Part shown: piece by piece, positions 22,795-34,440 of the stretch | Layout: every line of letters starts with the position of its first letter | How positions within the stretch are numbered: position 1 is the stretch's first letter | Assembly (NCBI GenBank): GCA_963576475.1 | Contig: OY754979.1 | Coordinates: 31,511,778-31,575,777 of the forward strand | DNA: 64,000 nt | Direction: 5' to 3' | Source: Molanna angustata | Taxonomy: Eukaryota > Arthropoda > Insecta > Trichoptera > Molannidae | Notes under the pieces: model-generated | Told to the model about the DNA's origin: nothing | Seen by the model: the letters and a program-made list of their open reading frames with translations, nothing else | Databases searched by the model: none | Position numbers and translations under genes: made by a program

Positions 22795-23262
22795 TGTTCG
22801 CGCCACAAAATTTAAAATTTGTATATAACTGCATTTGACTTATTTGAGGGCCTCTGTGTGTCATTCGAATAAGTAATGCACCAACTCGGCCAATAGGATG
22901 GCCGGATGTTTTATCGCGATCGCAGTTCAGTTGTCAATTTGATGACCATCCGCAACGTGTGTTCGCCCGCTCGCACTGTGAAAAGAAGATTTTTCACTTA
23001 TCAATTCGATCACGCATCTAAGTTTTCGCAATCATCTCGCCGCTATAATTTTGGACCAATTGTGACATCTTCAGCTGCCCACACTGCAGAGAACGCCCTT
23101 CCAGCCCCCTGGTCTAAAGGTAGGTGCATTATTTTGTTTTGGTGCCACTGGAGGTGTTCAGATCGTTAAATGCAGAAATAATCATTCATACCACCTCGCA
23201 TTCTCTACCCTCTACAAATAGAATCAATTTAAAACCGAACCAGCGCCGCTCTCGCATCAACA
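22795..23262 (+). repeat. 3' LTR of BEL/Pao element
   Basis: It starts TGTTCGCGCC and ends CATCAACA, the canonical TG...CA ends. It is the duplicate of 14691-15158 at a constant offset of 8104, and is followed by the ATATA target duplication. Confidence 0.94.
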
Positions 23263-23324
23263 ATATAAATGCAACAAATAATTCTAGTCTTCAACAGGTC
23301 GCAAATCTTGTAAATGTGTTATTA

Positions 23325-24815
23325 TAAGGTAAAAAAAGTTTGATGACTTTAGACCTATTAACTGTCTTCCTAAATACGAACAAATATTAGAACACGTTGT
23401 AAAGGAACAAGTCATGGAATACCTAGAGGCAAAACAAATATTAGTAAACCAACAGTCAGGCTTTAGAAACAAATTTTCATGTGAAACGGCTATAAATTAT
23501 ATTATAGATCAATGGAAAACATATAAAGATCAAAAAAAGCACATAATTGCAGTATTTTTGGACTTAAAGCGCGCCTTTGAAACAATTGACAGAGATAAAC
23601 TTATCAAGAAATTAAAAAGAATTGGAATATGTGGAAATGAAAATAAGTGGTTTTTAGATTATTTAACAGAAAGGAAACAGCAAACCAAATACGGAGATGT
23701 AACATCAGAGCCTCAGCAAATAGATAAAGGAGTTCCTCAAGGTTCGGTTTTGGGCCCATTATTGTTTATTTTATATATGAATGACATAGTGAAAACGTTA
23801 AAATTCAGTGATATAAAACTCTTCGCAGATGACACATTAATATATATAGCGAAATCAAATCTTGGTGATGGCATAGAAGAAGTTCAAATTGATTTGAATA
23901 GTGTGGTACTATGGTTATATGAAAATAAATTAAAATTAAATGTGGCCAAAACCAAGTTTCTAATTATAAGTGACCAAGGACAAAATGACAACTTCACATT
24001 AAATATTGATAATGAGAACATTGAAAAAGTCAAATGTATGAAATATTTAGGTATATTGATAGATGATAAATTGAAATTTGATAAACACTTTGAATATATT
24101 ATGAAAAAAATGGCTAAAAAAATTGGTTTCTTAAAAAGAATAAGAAATAACTTAGATTTTCACACATCAAGATTAATTTTTAATTCAATTGTAATTCCCC
24201 ATTTAAATTATTGTTCTAGTGTCCTTTTCCTCTGCAATGAAACTCAAAATAGAAAATTACAGATTATTCATAATATGGGAATGAGAACAATTTTAAAATG
24301 TAACAGATATACAAAAATAAACCTAATGTTAAATAAACTAAAATTAATGACAGTAAAGCAATACATTATATACAACACATTAACTTTGATTTTCAAACTA
24401 AAAAATAATATGCTTCCAAAATATATGCAGAGGGATATATTATTCAATTCCAATGTTCACACCTACCCTACGAGAGGATGTCAGGATTTTAGACTTCCAA
24501 AAACGAGATTAACATGCACTCAAAATAGTTTATACCATAAGGGTCTTAAAATATATAATAGTTTGCCACCAAAAATAAAACAAACCACAAGTCTTGCCAC
24601 CTTTCGTAGGCTAGGTGCTGAGCACATAGTTGAAAATTATTAATTTTCTCCATACTTTACATTGTTTTAAATAATTTAGTGTCATACCCTGTACCTGTAC
24701 CAGAATTTATTAATTTATCAAAAAAATGTATACTTTTTGTTTTTTTGTTTATACTAGATGTATTAATTTTTATATTTTTTTACGTCTAAATAAAAGTTAC
24801 TATTATTATTATTAT
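23325..24815 (+). mobile_element. 5'-truncated Jockey/CR1-type LINE with near-intact RT
   Basis: The frame (ATG at 23414, open upstream from about 23330 with DDFRPINCLPKYEQILE) runs 409 codons to 24643. It shows RT blocks in order: NQQSGFRNKFSCETA, AVFLDLKRAFETIDRD, GVPQGSVLGPLLF, LFADDTLIY (Asp139-Asp140), LNVAKTKF and YLGILIDDKL, then the C-terminal segment ending LRAEHIV-like. The endonuclease half is missing. The 3' end has an AATAAA and a short (ATT)n tail at about 24803-24815. The lack of stops suggests a fairly recent insertion, but without the 5' half it is not autonomous. Confidence 0.9.
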
Positions 24816-24837
24816 CTTAGATGGATATAATGTAGGC

Positions 24838-24970
24838 ACGTATATTTATTTATTTATTTGGGAAGCCAACAGCTCATTTACATTTTTATAATACAAATTT
24901 TAACATAGACTTCAGAGCCAATAACAAGCTTTCCATCAATAACAAGAAAATACTGTAAACAACTCATGTT

Positions 24971-25025
<55 letters not shown>

Positions 25026-25850
25026 CACATATACAATTTGTTTGGGATGGATAGGAGGGTACGAGGGAGGAAAATTAGGAGCGTATCACCTTCAATATCT
25101 CGCGACGAAACTTATCATATTTCACATTGAAGATGTCCACCCCGCCCCGGCTGAGAACAACGTGTTATGAGAATCACATACGCGTGGAATTGTAGCATTC
25201 TTTCTGATATTTGTTCTACATACCGGAACATGTAAAAGTTCAGATCGGCGAACCATTCTACCTGGAACATGGATACCCACTAGGTTAACAAGCTCAGGTG
25301 AGTCGATGGCACCGTTCAGAATTTTATGCAGCAGCGATTGGTCGTGCAAGACTCTTCTAGATTCGAGAGTGTCGAATCTGTGATATTTTAATGATTCCCT
25401 ATAGTCAGTAAAATTTAAGTGAAATTTATGATTTAGGTAGTTAATGAATTTATGTTGTACTCTTTCAATTCTAGTGATATGTGTTATATATAAAGGGGAC
25501 CAAATTTGTGTACAAAATTCAAGGTGGGGGCGTATATAGATGGTGTATAAAGTATAAAAAGTGTTAATATTTCTGAAAGGCCTGCTTATGCGGATAATAA
25601 ATCCCAACATCTTATTTGCTTTGCTAATTATATTATTAATATTTTCAATGTAATTTAACTTAGAATCAAGTATCACACCCAGGTCTCTTATATAATTGAC
25701 TTCATTGATGTTCGAGTCATTGAAGGTATACGTGAATTTTATCTTGTTTATGTTGTGGGTAAATGTTATTTTGTGGAATCCAATTGCTTCACCTCTTTTG
25801 AGATTTGAAGAATCCAATTTACATATTCCCAGTCTTTACACCACCCAATT
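24838..25850 (-). mobile_element. Jockey-type LINE 3' fragment, minus strand
   Basis: Reading leftward from about 25850, a 231-codon frame (25817-25122) covers the RT thumb and C-terminus: IRDLGVILDSKLNY, KANKMLGFIIR, LYTIYIRPHLEFC and IERVQHKFINYLNH. The 3' untranslated part contains a (GT)n tract and ends in AAATAAATAAAT at about 24838-24855, so this is a 5'-truncated insertion. The catalytic FADD box is not included. Confidence 0.85.
24974..25024. repeat. (CA)n microsatellite inside LINE 3' region
   Basis: About 24 CA dinucleotides, lying in the 3' untranslated part of the minus-strand LINE. Confidence 0.95.
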
Positions 25851-26002
25851 CTGTAGCTTCGAGTATTATTGTTGACATCTACAAAATATCGTCGGAATTG
25901 AGCTACCATTGTTGGTATTTAATGCGATGATCGCATAAACAAAACTACAATTTTAGTTCCAGCAAAATATGAATAATAATATATTTTTAGGTACATACAT
26001 AA

Positions 26003-26010
26003 TATAAATA
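26003..26010 (+). promoter_or_regulatory. TATA box of lysozyme gene 3
   Basis: TATAAATA followed by AAGGCGACC lies about 125 bp before the ATG at 26134. A very similar string occurs at 35376-35394 without an exon close behind it. Confidence 0.45.
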
Positions 26011-26183
26011 AAGGCGACCATGAAATCAACTTAATTATTGCAAAATTGTTACAGTGTTGTTAGATTTTTTAAACATTGACTGGCATAAACGCTGTGTTCA
26101 GAAAAGATTGACATACAATTTCGAACGATTAATATGAATTTCTCGTGCGCAGTTTTGATATTTGCAGTATGCATTCTGCATTC

Positions 26184-26351
26184 AGTATTCGCCAAAATAT
26201 TTACACCAATTGAAGTAGCCAGAGAGTTATATCGCTAAGGATTTCCTAAAAACCAAATAAATGATTGAGTATTCGCCAAAATATTTACACCAATTGAAGT
26301 AGCCAGAGAGTTATATCGCCAAGGATTTCCTAAAAACCAAATAAATGATTG
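26184..26351 (+). repeat. 84-bp tandem duplication in exon 1 of gene 3
   Basis: Units 26184-26267 and 26268-26351 differ at one base: CGCTAAGG in the first, CGCCAAGG in the second, turning Gln into a stop. The junction also replaces the donor GT of the first unit with GA and creates TGA. Confidence 0.97.
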
Positions 26352-26600
26352 TAAGTTCCTGTTATTTTAACGACCTTAAAACCAGGTATAATATGATTGA
26401 TGTCCATGTTAGTTTAACGAACTATACTCTTTCTAAAAACCAGTTAAATATTATAAGTTCCTGTTATTTTAACGACCTAAAAACAGGTATTAGATTGTAT
26501 ATTTCTGTTACCATATCAACATAATATACACTTCCTAAAAACCAGATAAATGGTTCTAAGATATTGTTATTTCAACGACCTATAAACTTTCAAAAAAACA
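26352..26600. repeat. Degenerate repeats of the exon 1 donor region in intron 1
   Basis: Text resembling CTAAAAACCAGATAAATGATTGTAAGTTCCTGTTATTTTAACGACC, that is the end of exon 1 plus the start of the intron, recurs in decayed form near 26430, 26465, 26535 and 26565. It recurs again at 27735-27900, on the far side of a LINE insertion. Confidence 0.75.
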
Positions 26601-26604
26601 GTTA

Positions 26605-27730
<1,126 letters not shown>

Positions 27731-27734
27731 ACAA

Positions 27735-27925
27735 GTTCCTTTCGTATAACGCTCTATACACTTTCTAAAAACCAGATAATATTGAAAATTCCTGTTAATT
27801 TAACGATACATGATTAAACTTTCTAAAAACCAGACACATGATTGTAAGTACTTGTCATCTTAACGACCAGATATTATGTATATGATTGTAAGTTCCTATT
27901 ATTCTAACAAACTTCACACTTACTC
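27735..27925. repeat. Continuation of donor-derived repeats in intron 1 of gene 3
   Basis: Three more copies of TTCTAAAAACCAGA...ATGATTGTAAGT-like text occur (27765, 27817, 27885), some keeping a GTAAGT that looks like a splice donor. Confidence 0.7.
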
Positions 27926-27937
27926 ATAAGTGATTAG

Positions 27938-28125
27938 GACACTCGAACAAAAGTATCAGTGATAGAATAATTAAAATATTTTGATTTCATGAAATTGTGC
28001 AATAATTTTGGTGGTTACATTGAAATCTAATGCCGTCAAACGACACAATTTTGAACAATTTTATGAAAATCAAAGTATTTTAACTATACTTTTACTGATT
28101 CTTTTGTTGAAACAACCCAGCCTAA
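27938..28125 (-). mobile_element. Hairpin MITE, single copy
   Basis: A 188-bp element whose two halves are inverted repeats of each other (CGAACAAAAGTATCAGTGAT at the left, mirrored by CTTTTGTTGAAACAACCCAG at the right). It is the reverse-oriented monomer of the 193-bp unit tandemly amplified at 58439-60632. Confidence 0.85.
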
Positions 28126-28569
28126 CTCACGAGAAAAATGACTATTGGCGGAGTTATTGCCCTTAGGCAATTTCTACCAGTCAACCACACCAATAAATAC
28201 ATCAGTAGTATCAAGTAAAGAAGAAAATTTATTACAAATAAAAATTAATATCCATAATGAATAAATTAATATGAGAAAAAATATAGTAATACAAAAAACA
28301 CACTTTAAAATAATAACGATGATGTCCAAAAATAAGAAAAGGATGGGTTGTGAAGGGATAAAGGATAGTGAAATTATACGTATGTGGATAAGAAGTGTGA
28401 CTTCAGAAGCTTCTTGAAAATCATTATGTCTAAATTGTAACTAATTACATAAATCTAAATAAAATGCAACAAACGCATTGATAAAGTGTCCATCGGGTAT
28501 TATGTAACCATCCAATTATTCAACGTATAGATAGTTTTATTTTGAATTGCTCTTGAGTAACTTATATGT
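28126..28569. other. Intron 1 sequence of gene 3 without gene content
   Basis: AT-rich. The segment 28430-28500 resembles, on the opposite strand, the region just after the LINE fragment at 10500-10550 (GCGTTTGTTGCATTTTATTT), so a LINE 3' untranslated remnant is likely. Confidence 0.4.
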
Positions 28570-28812
28570 ATGTACTATATCAAAGATTAATTTAATTTAC
28601 ACCCAATAACAACTTGTTACAAACTGGAGACTTACGATATTAATCGTCTCACAGATCCAGACTGAAAACAATATTAAAAACTGTCTCTACCGGACCCATG
28701 GATCAGAAGTCAGACATCTAACTATGTAACTGAGCCACAAAACTGTGTCTCCACCGGACCCATGGATCAGAAGTCAGATATCTAACTATGTAACTGAGCC
28801 ACAAAGGCTGAA
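28570..28812 (-). mobile_element. tRNA-derived SINE, copy E with duplicated head
   Basis: The family body is followed by two successive copies of the tRNA-like head (about 28677-28737 and 28739-28805), each with a decayed B box. This duplication is not seen in the other copies. Confidence 0.75.
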
Positions 28813-29101
28813 AAAAATAGCTGTCTAATTGATTATCTCCTTTTAAATTAACCTCACCTGTCGTATAATAGAGATGATTATGCATATTCCAGGGGTCTGT
28901 CTTATTGAAGGCGAAAGTTCGTTCAACACCAGGGCTATGAATCCTCACAACACTGACGGTTCTAAGGACTGGGGTCTTTTTCAGATCAACGACAAGTACT
29001 GGTGTGGGTCGTCATTTGGGAAGAATATTTGCAATTTGGACTGCAATGGTAATCAAATTAATCTTATTTATAACAATGCCCTAAATTATATGTCCTAGAT
29101 G

Positions 29102-29175
29102 GGTGGTGGCAGAGCAGTTAGCGCGCTGGATTAGTAATCCAATGATCGCGAGTTGGAATCCTGCCACGACCGATT
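29102..29175 (+). repeat. tRNA-Thr(AGT)-like SINE head
   Basis: The 5' heptamer GGTGGTG pairs with CACGACC at six of seven positions. A seven-base loop TTAGTAA would give anticodon AGT, and the T-arm region GAGTTGGAATCC is B-box-like. The D stem and T stem are defective, so I read it as a tRNA-derived SINE head rather than a working tRNA. It lies in intron 2 of gene 3, 50 bp past the donor, and its downstream text (tacaagcatttatacttag) recurs at 33886-33904. Confidence 0.5.
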
Positions 29176-29179
29176 TGAG

Positions 29180-30680
29180 ATTTCGTACAAGCATTTATAC
29201 TTAGTTTAGGGAATGTATGAGGATTAATAATATTTTCTCAAAGTTTTTTCGATAACTCAGTGGAAGTTCATAATAATAAATTAAAATATTTATAAGATAA
29301 ATGAAAAACATAGTTTGAGTATGAATCCACAAATGAGTATGAATTTAATGAGCCTAAGCGCTTTCGCTGGACACAGCCGGCATCCTCATAGGCTGAAATC
29401 AAACATAATCATTTATGTATTCAAACTACGTGTTTTAATTTATTTTATAAATTTATTTTTTTATTTACCTACATAATTAAACTGCACACAAACAACACTA
29501 GGTAAAAAATTACAATGAGTAGGCTTAATATATAATTGTTAAACTATCCCTACCTAGTGTCAATTACTTGTGGCAAATCAATTCATATAATTAATAACAT
29601 ACTGGGATGTGAATGTGTAGTGGGTGAAAATGTGTAATGAGGTGTGTAAAATGTGTCTTACTATGCTGATTTTAAATTGAACAGTAGTAATGGCGAGTTA
29701 TGAAAAATATCTAGTTGAAGGGTACTTTGATGCTTATTGTATTATGTATTTTAACTATTGATATTTTTTCATTTAAAAAAGTCAACTCTCAAAAATCGAT
29801 CGGCGTGGTAAAGAATTATTTGCCTGATCATCTGCAGTTTGTACGACATATTATAATGTCGTTGCATATAGCTTTGCAATAATCAGATCTTGACAAAAGT
29901 ATTCTCGTCGAATTGATAACTTCATGTCTTTTGCGAAGTCGGAAGCCTACACCACTCCATAGGGAAAGTTTTATATTACCTTGTAGTTCTTTTCATCCCA
30001 GAAACGGCTGCTCGTCGGACAAAATAAGAAACTACAATCAAGCATATTTCATACCAGTACCACTAAGAGTCCAACCACAAATGTGGAGGCTCATCAGTCA
30101 TGGCGAGGGTCTCCCAATCCTACAGTGCTCGGTAATACGTGACTGGACAGCGAACCCTCACCACGAATTGACATTGACAGTACTTTCAGTTCTTCGATTT
30201 CCAAGCCAAGCGCGATGTCGAAGATAATGTAGACCTACATAAATTCCATTCATAAATTTGTTCATCACAAAGCCGGGTCATCAAAGTCATCTTCTCTTCT
30301 TCTTCGCCCTAGCCTTTGTCCCATTTACTTGGAGTCGGCTCTCCTATGTCTCGTCCTCCAAGTCCTTCTGTCCTACGCATCCTCCGAACGAAGCGTTGCT
30401 TCTTCGAGATCTCTGGTTATCCTGGTCTTCCGGGCTCTGGTATTCTGGGCCCCACCTATTTTCCCATCGTTCTTTTAATAATATCATCCCGTGGAAGTCT
30501 CAATCTCCATCTGTTCTCGGTCTTTTTCGCTGAATCACGCGACTTTGAAAGTTCTTCGTATATGGAGGTTCGTCACCCTGTCCAACCTCCAAGGTTGTCA
30601 ATCGTATGATTTTAAATTCATTAAAACAATCTCCAGTAAGTTTTAAAGTTTTTTTTCAAATAAAATGTGTCAAATTTCAG
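29180..30680 (+). other. Rest of intron 2 of gene 3
   Basis: AT-rich up to 29880. Bases 29985-30150 match a repeat at 34555-34640 (CGGCTGC.CGTCGGAC, ATCAAGCATAT.TCATACC). Bases 30285-30600 are a GC-richer block starting TCTTCTTCTTCGCCCTAGCC that has the look of an interspersed moth/butterfly repeat. No host exon is supported. Confidence 0.4.
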
Positions 30681-30820
30681 AATTACTCACTGACGACATA
30701 ACTAAAGCATCCAGATGCGCCAAAATAATATTCAAAGAACACAGAGGCTTCTCTGCGTGGGTTGCGTGGAATAACAAATGTAAAGGAATACGCTTAAGGG
30801 ACTACACAAGATATCTTTAA

Positions 30821-31430
30821 GTCCAAGATTTTACTGGACTTCGACTGCCTCCCATATTCAATGTTTATAAAATGACGAATTTATATTAAAAAATACTTGG
30901 TTAGTTATTATTCGCCTGGTCATCTGCAATCTGTATGACTTGGTATGTCGTCAATTTGCAGAGGCATCTGATGACTTTGATGGTTTTATTATGGATCACA
31001 ACATCAGATCTTGACAAAATTTAAATTGGACCATTCATAAGGTCCATTGTTCATCATGGAATCATTGAAATCAGTCAACTTGGTAAGGAATTATCACAGA
31101 AAATATATTAAAAATAATCAAGTCGAATTGATAACAATCTCATTTTTTGAGGTCGGTTTAAAAATACGATATATTATGATTTTTATTGAAAGAAAGGGGA
31201 AATAAAACAAGGAAAATTATTGAACCATTTGTTTTCCTTTGTATGTCATGTAATGTTCCCCCTATTACTTCAAACGAGGAAATTAATTCGTAAGGATGTA
31301 ACAATGAATGATAACATCATGTTACTCCAAATCAAACTATTTTTAGCTGATTTTATATAATTTAATACCAGGTATGAGAGATGTGCAAAATGGGTATTCA
31401 AAGCCATTTGGAATGCAAAATGAAAATATT
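30821..31430. other. 3' flank of lysozyme gene 3
   Basis: Text at 30905-31040 repeats parts of 29815-29900 (CGCCTGGTCATCTGCA, TCTTGACAAAA), so the same repeat occurs in intron 2 and in the 3' flank. No gene is present. Confidence 0.4.
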
Positions 31431-31600
31431 TATTTATAATATAGAATTTATTTATTTATTTATTTATTTGTTTATTTATTTACTTATTTATTTATTTATA
31501 TTTATTTGTTTATTTATTTGTTTATTTATTTATATTTATGTATTAACTTATTTATTTATATTTTTTTATTTTTTTTATTTATGTATTTATTAATTTATTT
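31431..31600. repeat. Imperfect (TTTA)n array
   Basis: TTTA units with TTTG and TTTATA interruptions, left of a LINE end. Translations over it are artefacts. Confidence 0.9.
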
Positions 31601-31740
31601 TGAAAGATGAAAATGGTAGAAGAGTGAACAACAGACGATCATATATAAGACGATGTATGAATGTTGACAAGGCAATGAGTATATGTCAAGATAGAAATAA
31701 GTGGCGTTCGGTTCTCTTTGCCTAATGATGGTATGTATGT
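31601..31740 (+). mobile_element. RTE-type LINE 3' end
   Basis: This encodes a short C-terminus (RCMNVDKAMSICQDRNKWRS) and ends in GATGGTATGTATGTAT, the tail shared with 49255-49400 and 51085-51190. It leads directly into an (AAAT)n array. Confidence 0.75.
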
Positions 31741-31742
31741 AT

Positions 31743-31743
31743 C

Positions 31744-31818
<75 letters not shown>

Positions 31819-32010
31819 ACAAATAAATAAATAAATAAATAAATAAACAAATAAATAAATAAATATATAAATAAATAATTAACTAAATAAATAAATGAAT
31901 AAATAAATAAGTAAATAAATAAATATATAAATCAATATATAAATTTATTTATGAATAAATTAATAATTATATAAATGAATGAATAAATATATAAATAAAT
32001 AAATGAACCT
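31743..32010. repeat. (AAAT)n microsatellite
   Basis: A long AAAT array, pure to about 31860 and then degenerate, starting at the LINE tail on its left. Confidence 0.95.
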
Positions 32011-32011
32011 G

Positions 32012-32112
32012 ATAAATTCGAGAAGACTGGCTGTCAATAGGGAGGGATGTAGACGATTTCTGGAGGAGGCCAGGGTCCCTAGCGGAGTGTAGTGCCAGTG
32101 ATGAAGATGATT
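32012..32112 (+). mobile_element. LINE 3' end remnant
   Basis: The segment with CGATTTCTGGAGGAGGCCAGGG then AGTGCCAGTGATGAAGATGATTGATT is the common end of a LINE (RRF.EEAR), also found at 42585-42640. Confidence 0.55.
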
Positions 32113-32269
32113 GATTATAAATTAATAAATTAATTAATCCAACTGTCGATTCGTTCATGAGAATTCATGGATTTACTCAGAATTCGGAGTAGAACATTTT
32201 ATGTGAGTTTTGTGTGTGTGTGTGTCTGTGTGTCTGTTTGTCTGTGTGTCTGTGTGTCCCCCCCCCTTA

Positions 32270-33029
32270 TAACTTTTGATCCGCTCAATTTCCAGAGCCC
32301 ATATTTTTAGAATATATAAACAGTTATAGGCCTACAAAACTTTTATACCCAGAATTGTGAATTTTTTTCAGTCAGGGGTTATCAATTTCTGAAATTTTGA
32401 TTTATTTTTCCATATATCTCAGAAACCGTAAAAGCTAGAACGCTGAAAATTGGTATAATCATAGACAAATACAAAGTCTCAATAAGTTTTTTTTTAAAAA
32501 ATCCAGGGTTTCTCAAACATTTTTTATTAAGAAATTTTTTTTTTTTATGATAAATTTATGAGTTTAACTGCCTATATTTCCAATTTTTTTTTAAAATATC
32601 GAAAAAAGCCGAAAGACCCCAACTAGAAAATTTAATTTTCTATAAAAAATAGTAACATTGTATTAGCACATATCAAATTTTTTTTAACAATTTTTATAAA
32701 AATTGAATTTAGTGACGACATTGCTTCATACAATTTGTATGGAAATAGCCTTCTCACAATATCTAAGAAGACTTAATAATTTGATACTAATCTCCAAACA
32801 TACATACATACCATCATGCTGTTTTCACATTCTGGGTAGGATCAAAGGACTGATCTCCATACTATCCTATCTTGACATACATACCTAGGTACATGTGTTG
32901 TATAGAAAACCAAATATCTTAAAATATTAAATAATTTGTATTTTTGGGTTTATAGTTTGGTACTTATTCTTCAACTGTACATACTATCACTCTCGACAGT
33001 TGGATCTCATGTGTTACATGCAACTAGTA
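32270..33029 (-). mobile_element. Long-TIR repeat family, copy 2
   Basis: In reverse orientation this matches the copies at 36927-38703 and 10056-11120. Its right end (GGATCTCATGTGTTACATGC then AACTAG, 33010-33029) is the terminal inverted repeat, and 32700-32900 mirrors the GAAACGATGTCGTCAC and ATGGTATGTATGTTTG blocks. The left limit is uncertain. Confidence 0.7.
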
Positions 33030-33940
33030 AATAAGTAATTTAATCAGTAAATATAAAGTTATGTGAATGGATAAATGAATAAAAATGTAAATAAATAAAT
33101 ACACAAAACAAATAAACAGTGTTGGAAATACGATGAATAAAATTGAGATAATAAGAAAATTTTTACTAAAATGGAAAATTGTACTTTAAGAAAAACATTC
33201 AAAATGAAAGTGTAAATGGATGAAAAAAAAAAACATTAAAAATAAATTTATATAAATGGATTTTACTTTTATATATTTACCTATTGTATCCATTTTGTAT
33301 ATTTCTGTATAAAACTAATGAAAACTTTATACTCAAAACCAGTTGATTATGGCCATGTAAGCCGAAACGGTCGTCGGAAGTCAAATGAATTCGTTGTGAA
33401 ATATATATGTGTTGATATTTATCATAATTATTATGCAATTCTACAGTTTGGAAGCCGTCTCATTCGACTGATCGAAAACCGCTGAAATGTGGTTAATACG
33501 AGTAGTCACTTCCGAAAACAGTATTAATAAATGTGGTATATTATATTAAGTTAAAAAAAAATTAAATAAATGATTTTTATTTTACTATATTAATGTCCTT
33601 TTGAGGGTACCCAATATTACATACGAATGATATGACAACATTATTTACTTAAATCTTATAAACAACATTTCCTTTGTGGTGGAGTAAATTGAAGTCTGTG
33701 AGGAAGATTATATCATGCGTGAGGACTAGTGCCTTTAAATATGTATTCGAAATATTAACTATTCGAATAGCAAATACGTTATTCGAATAACTTCAACATT
33801 TCATAGGAGTAAATTATACATTTTACAAGTTAAATACACAAATGATATAAATTATCGATCGATTTCGTTCACCTATACAGTAGGTACAAGCATTTGTACT
33901 TAGATTAGGGACCTTTGGGAAACTCAATAGTACTTTTCGT
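33030..33940. other. AT-rich intergenic DNA
   Basis: No gene. Bases 33880-33910 share the GTACAAGCATTT.TACTTAG text of the tRNA-Thr-like SINE at 29102. Confidence 0.4.
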
Positions 33941-33944
33941 AGCT

Positions 33945-34440
33945 TCTTATCAATGTCAAGGGAGGTTGAACAGTGTGTTCTGCCTGTATTCACTTACAAC
34001 ATGGAAACTTTAACCTCAATCAAACTCTCTGTTCTTTTCCCAACAACACCCGTTCTGCTTATGGGGATTGATAACAACCCCTTGCAAAACTCTGAAAGAA
34101 CACACAGAGAATATAAGAAAAATCCGCTGAACTCTAAAACCCTTCAGACACTGCACTTAAAGTTCTAGTTATGAGGAAACAACTGGCATACCGTTCACTG
34201 AAAGTGAAGATAAGAGTGAATCGATTTTTGTCAAAAAGTCTTGAAAGCCCTGAAGTTGTTCTTTGTAGCTTCAAGGTCCGCATGTCCAATGGGTCCAACG
34301 GAATTCCCTCGGACATGGTTGTAGAGTTAATGCATTCCCATAGGATATGCTCAGAAGATCAGGATTATCACAATGCTGACATGAGAATGAATCGGATAAG
34401 TGAAAACGAAAAAGATAACTTTTGATCAAATATTTTTAAA
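33945..34440 (+). pseudogene. Decayed RTE-type LINE remnant
   Basis: A short frame contains VEQCVLPVFTYNMETLT, matching the VFDACVLPVLTYG..T block of RTE-like LINEs (compare 3618-3650). The following text has no clear homology. Low information. Confidence 0.4.

Larger units (their letters stand above)
14686..23267 (+). mobile_element. BEL/Pao LTR retrotransposon, internally deleted, with target duplication
   Basis: Two 468-bp direct repeats (14691-15158 and 22795-23262) bracket gag, a zinc-knuckle/protease/partial RT frame and integrase in BEL/Pao order. The whole is flanked by a 5-bp duplication ATATA (14686-14690 and 23263-23267). By eye the LTRs differ only at the second base (TT versus canonical TG at the 5' copy). 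The RT catalytic core and RNase H are missing and gag is frameshifted, so it is non-autonomous. About 3.6 kb separate the primer-binding region from gag, far more than a normal leader, implying an extra insertion. Confidence 0.92.

Noticed and set aside
26185..26276. The first 84-bp unit of gene 3 exon 1 acting as a small intron (GT...AG)
   Set aside because: Removing GTATTC...TTGAG would shift the frame by one base, so it does not rescue the gene.
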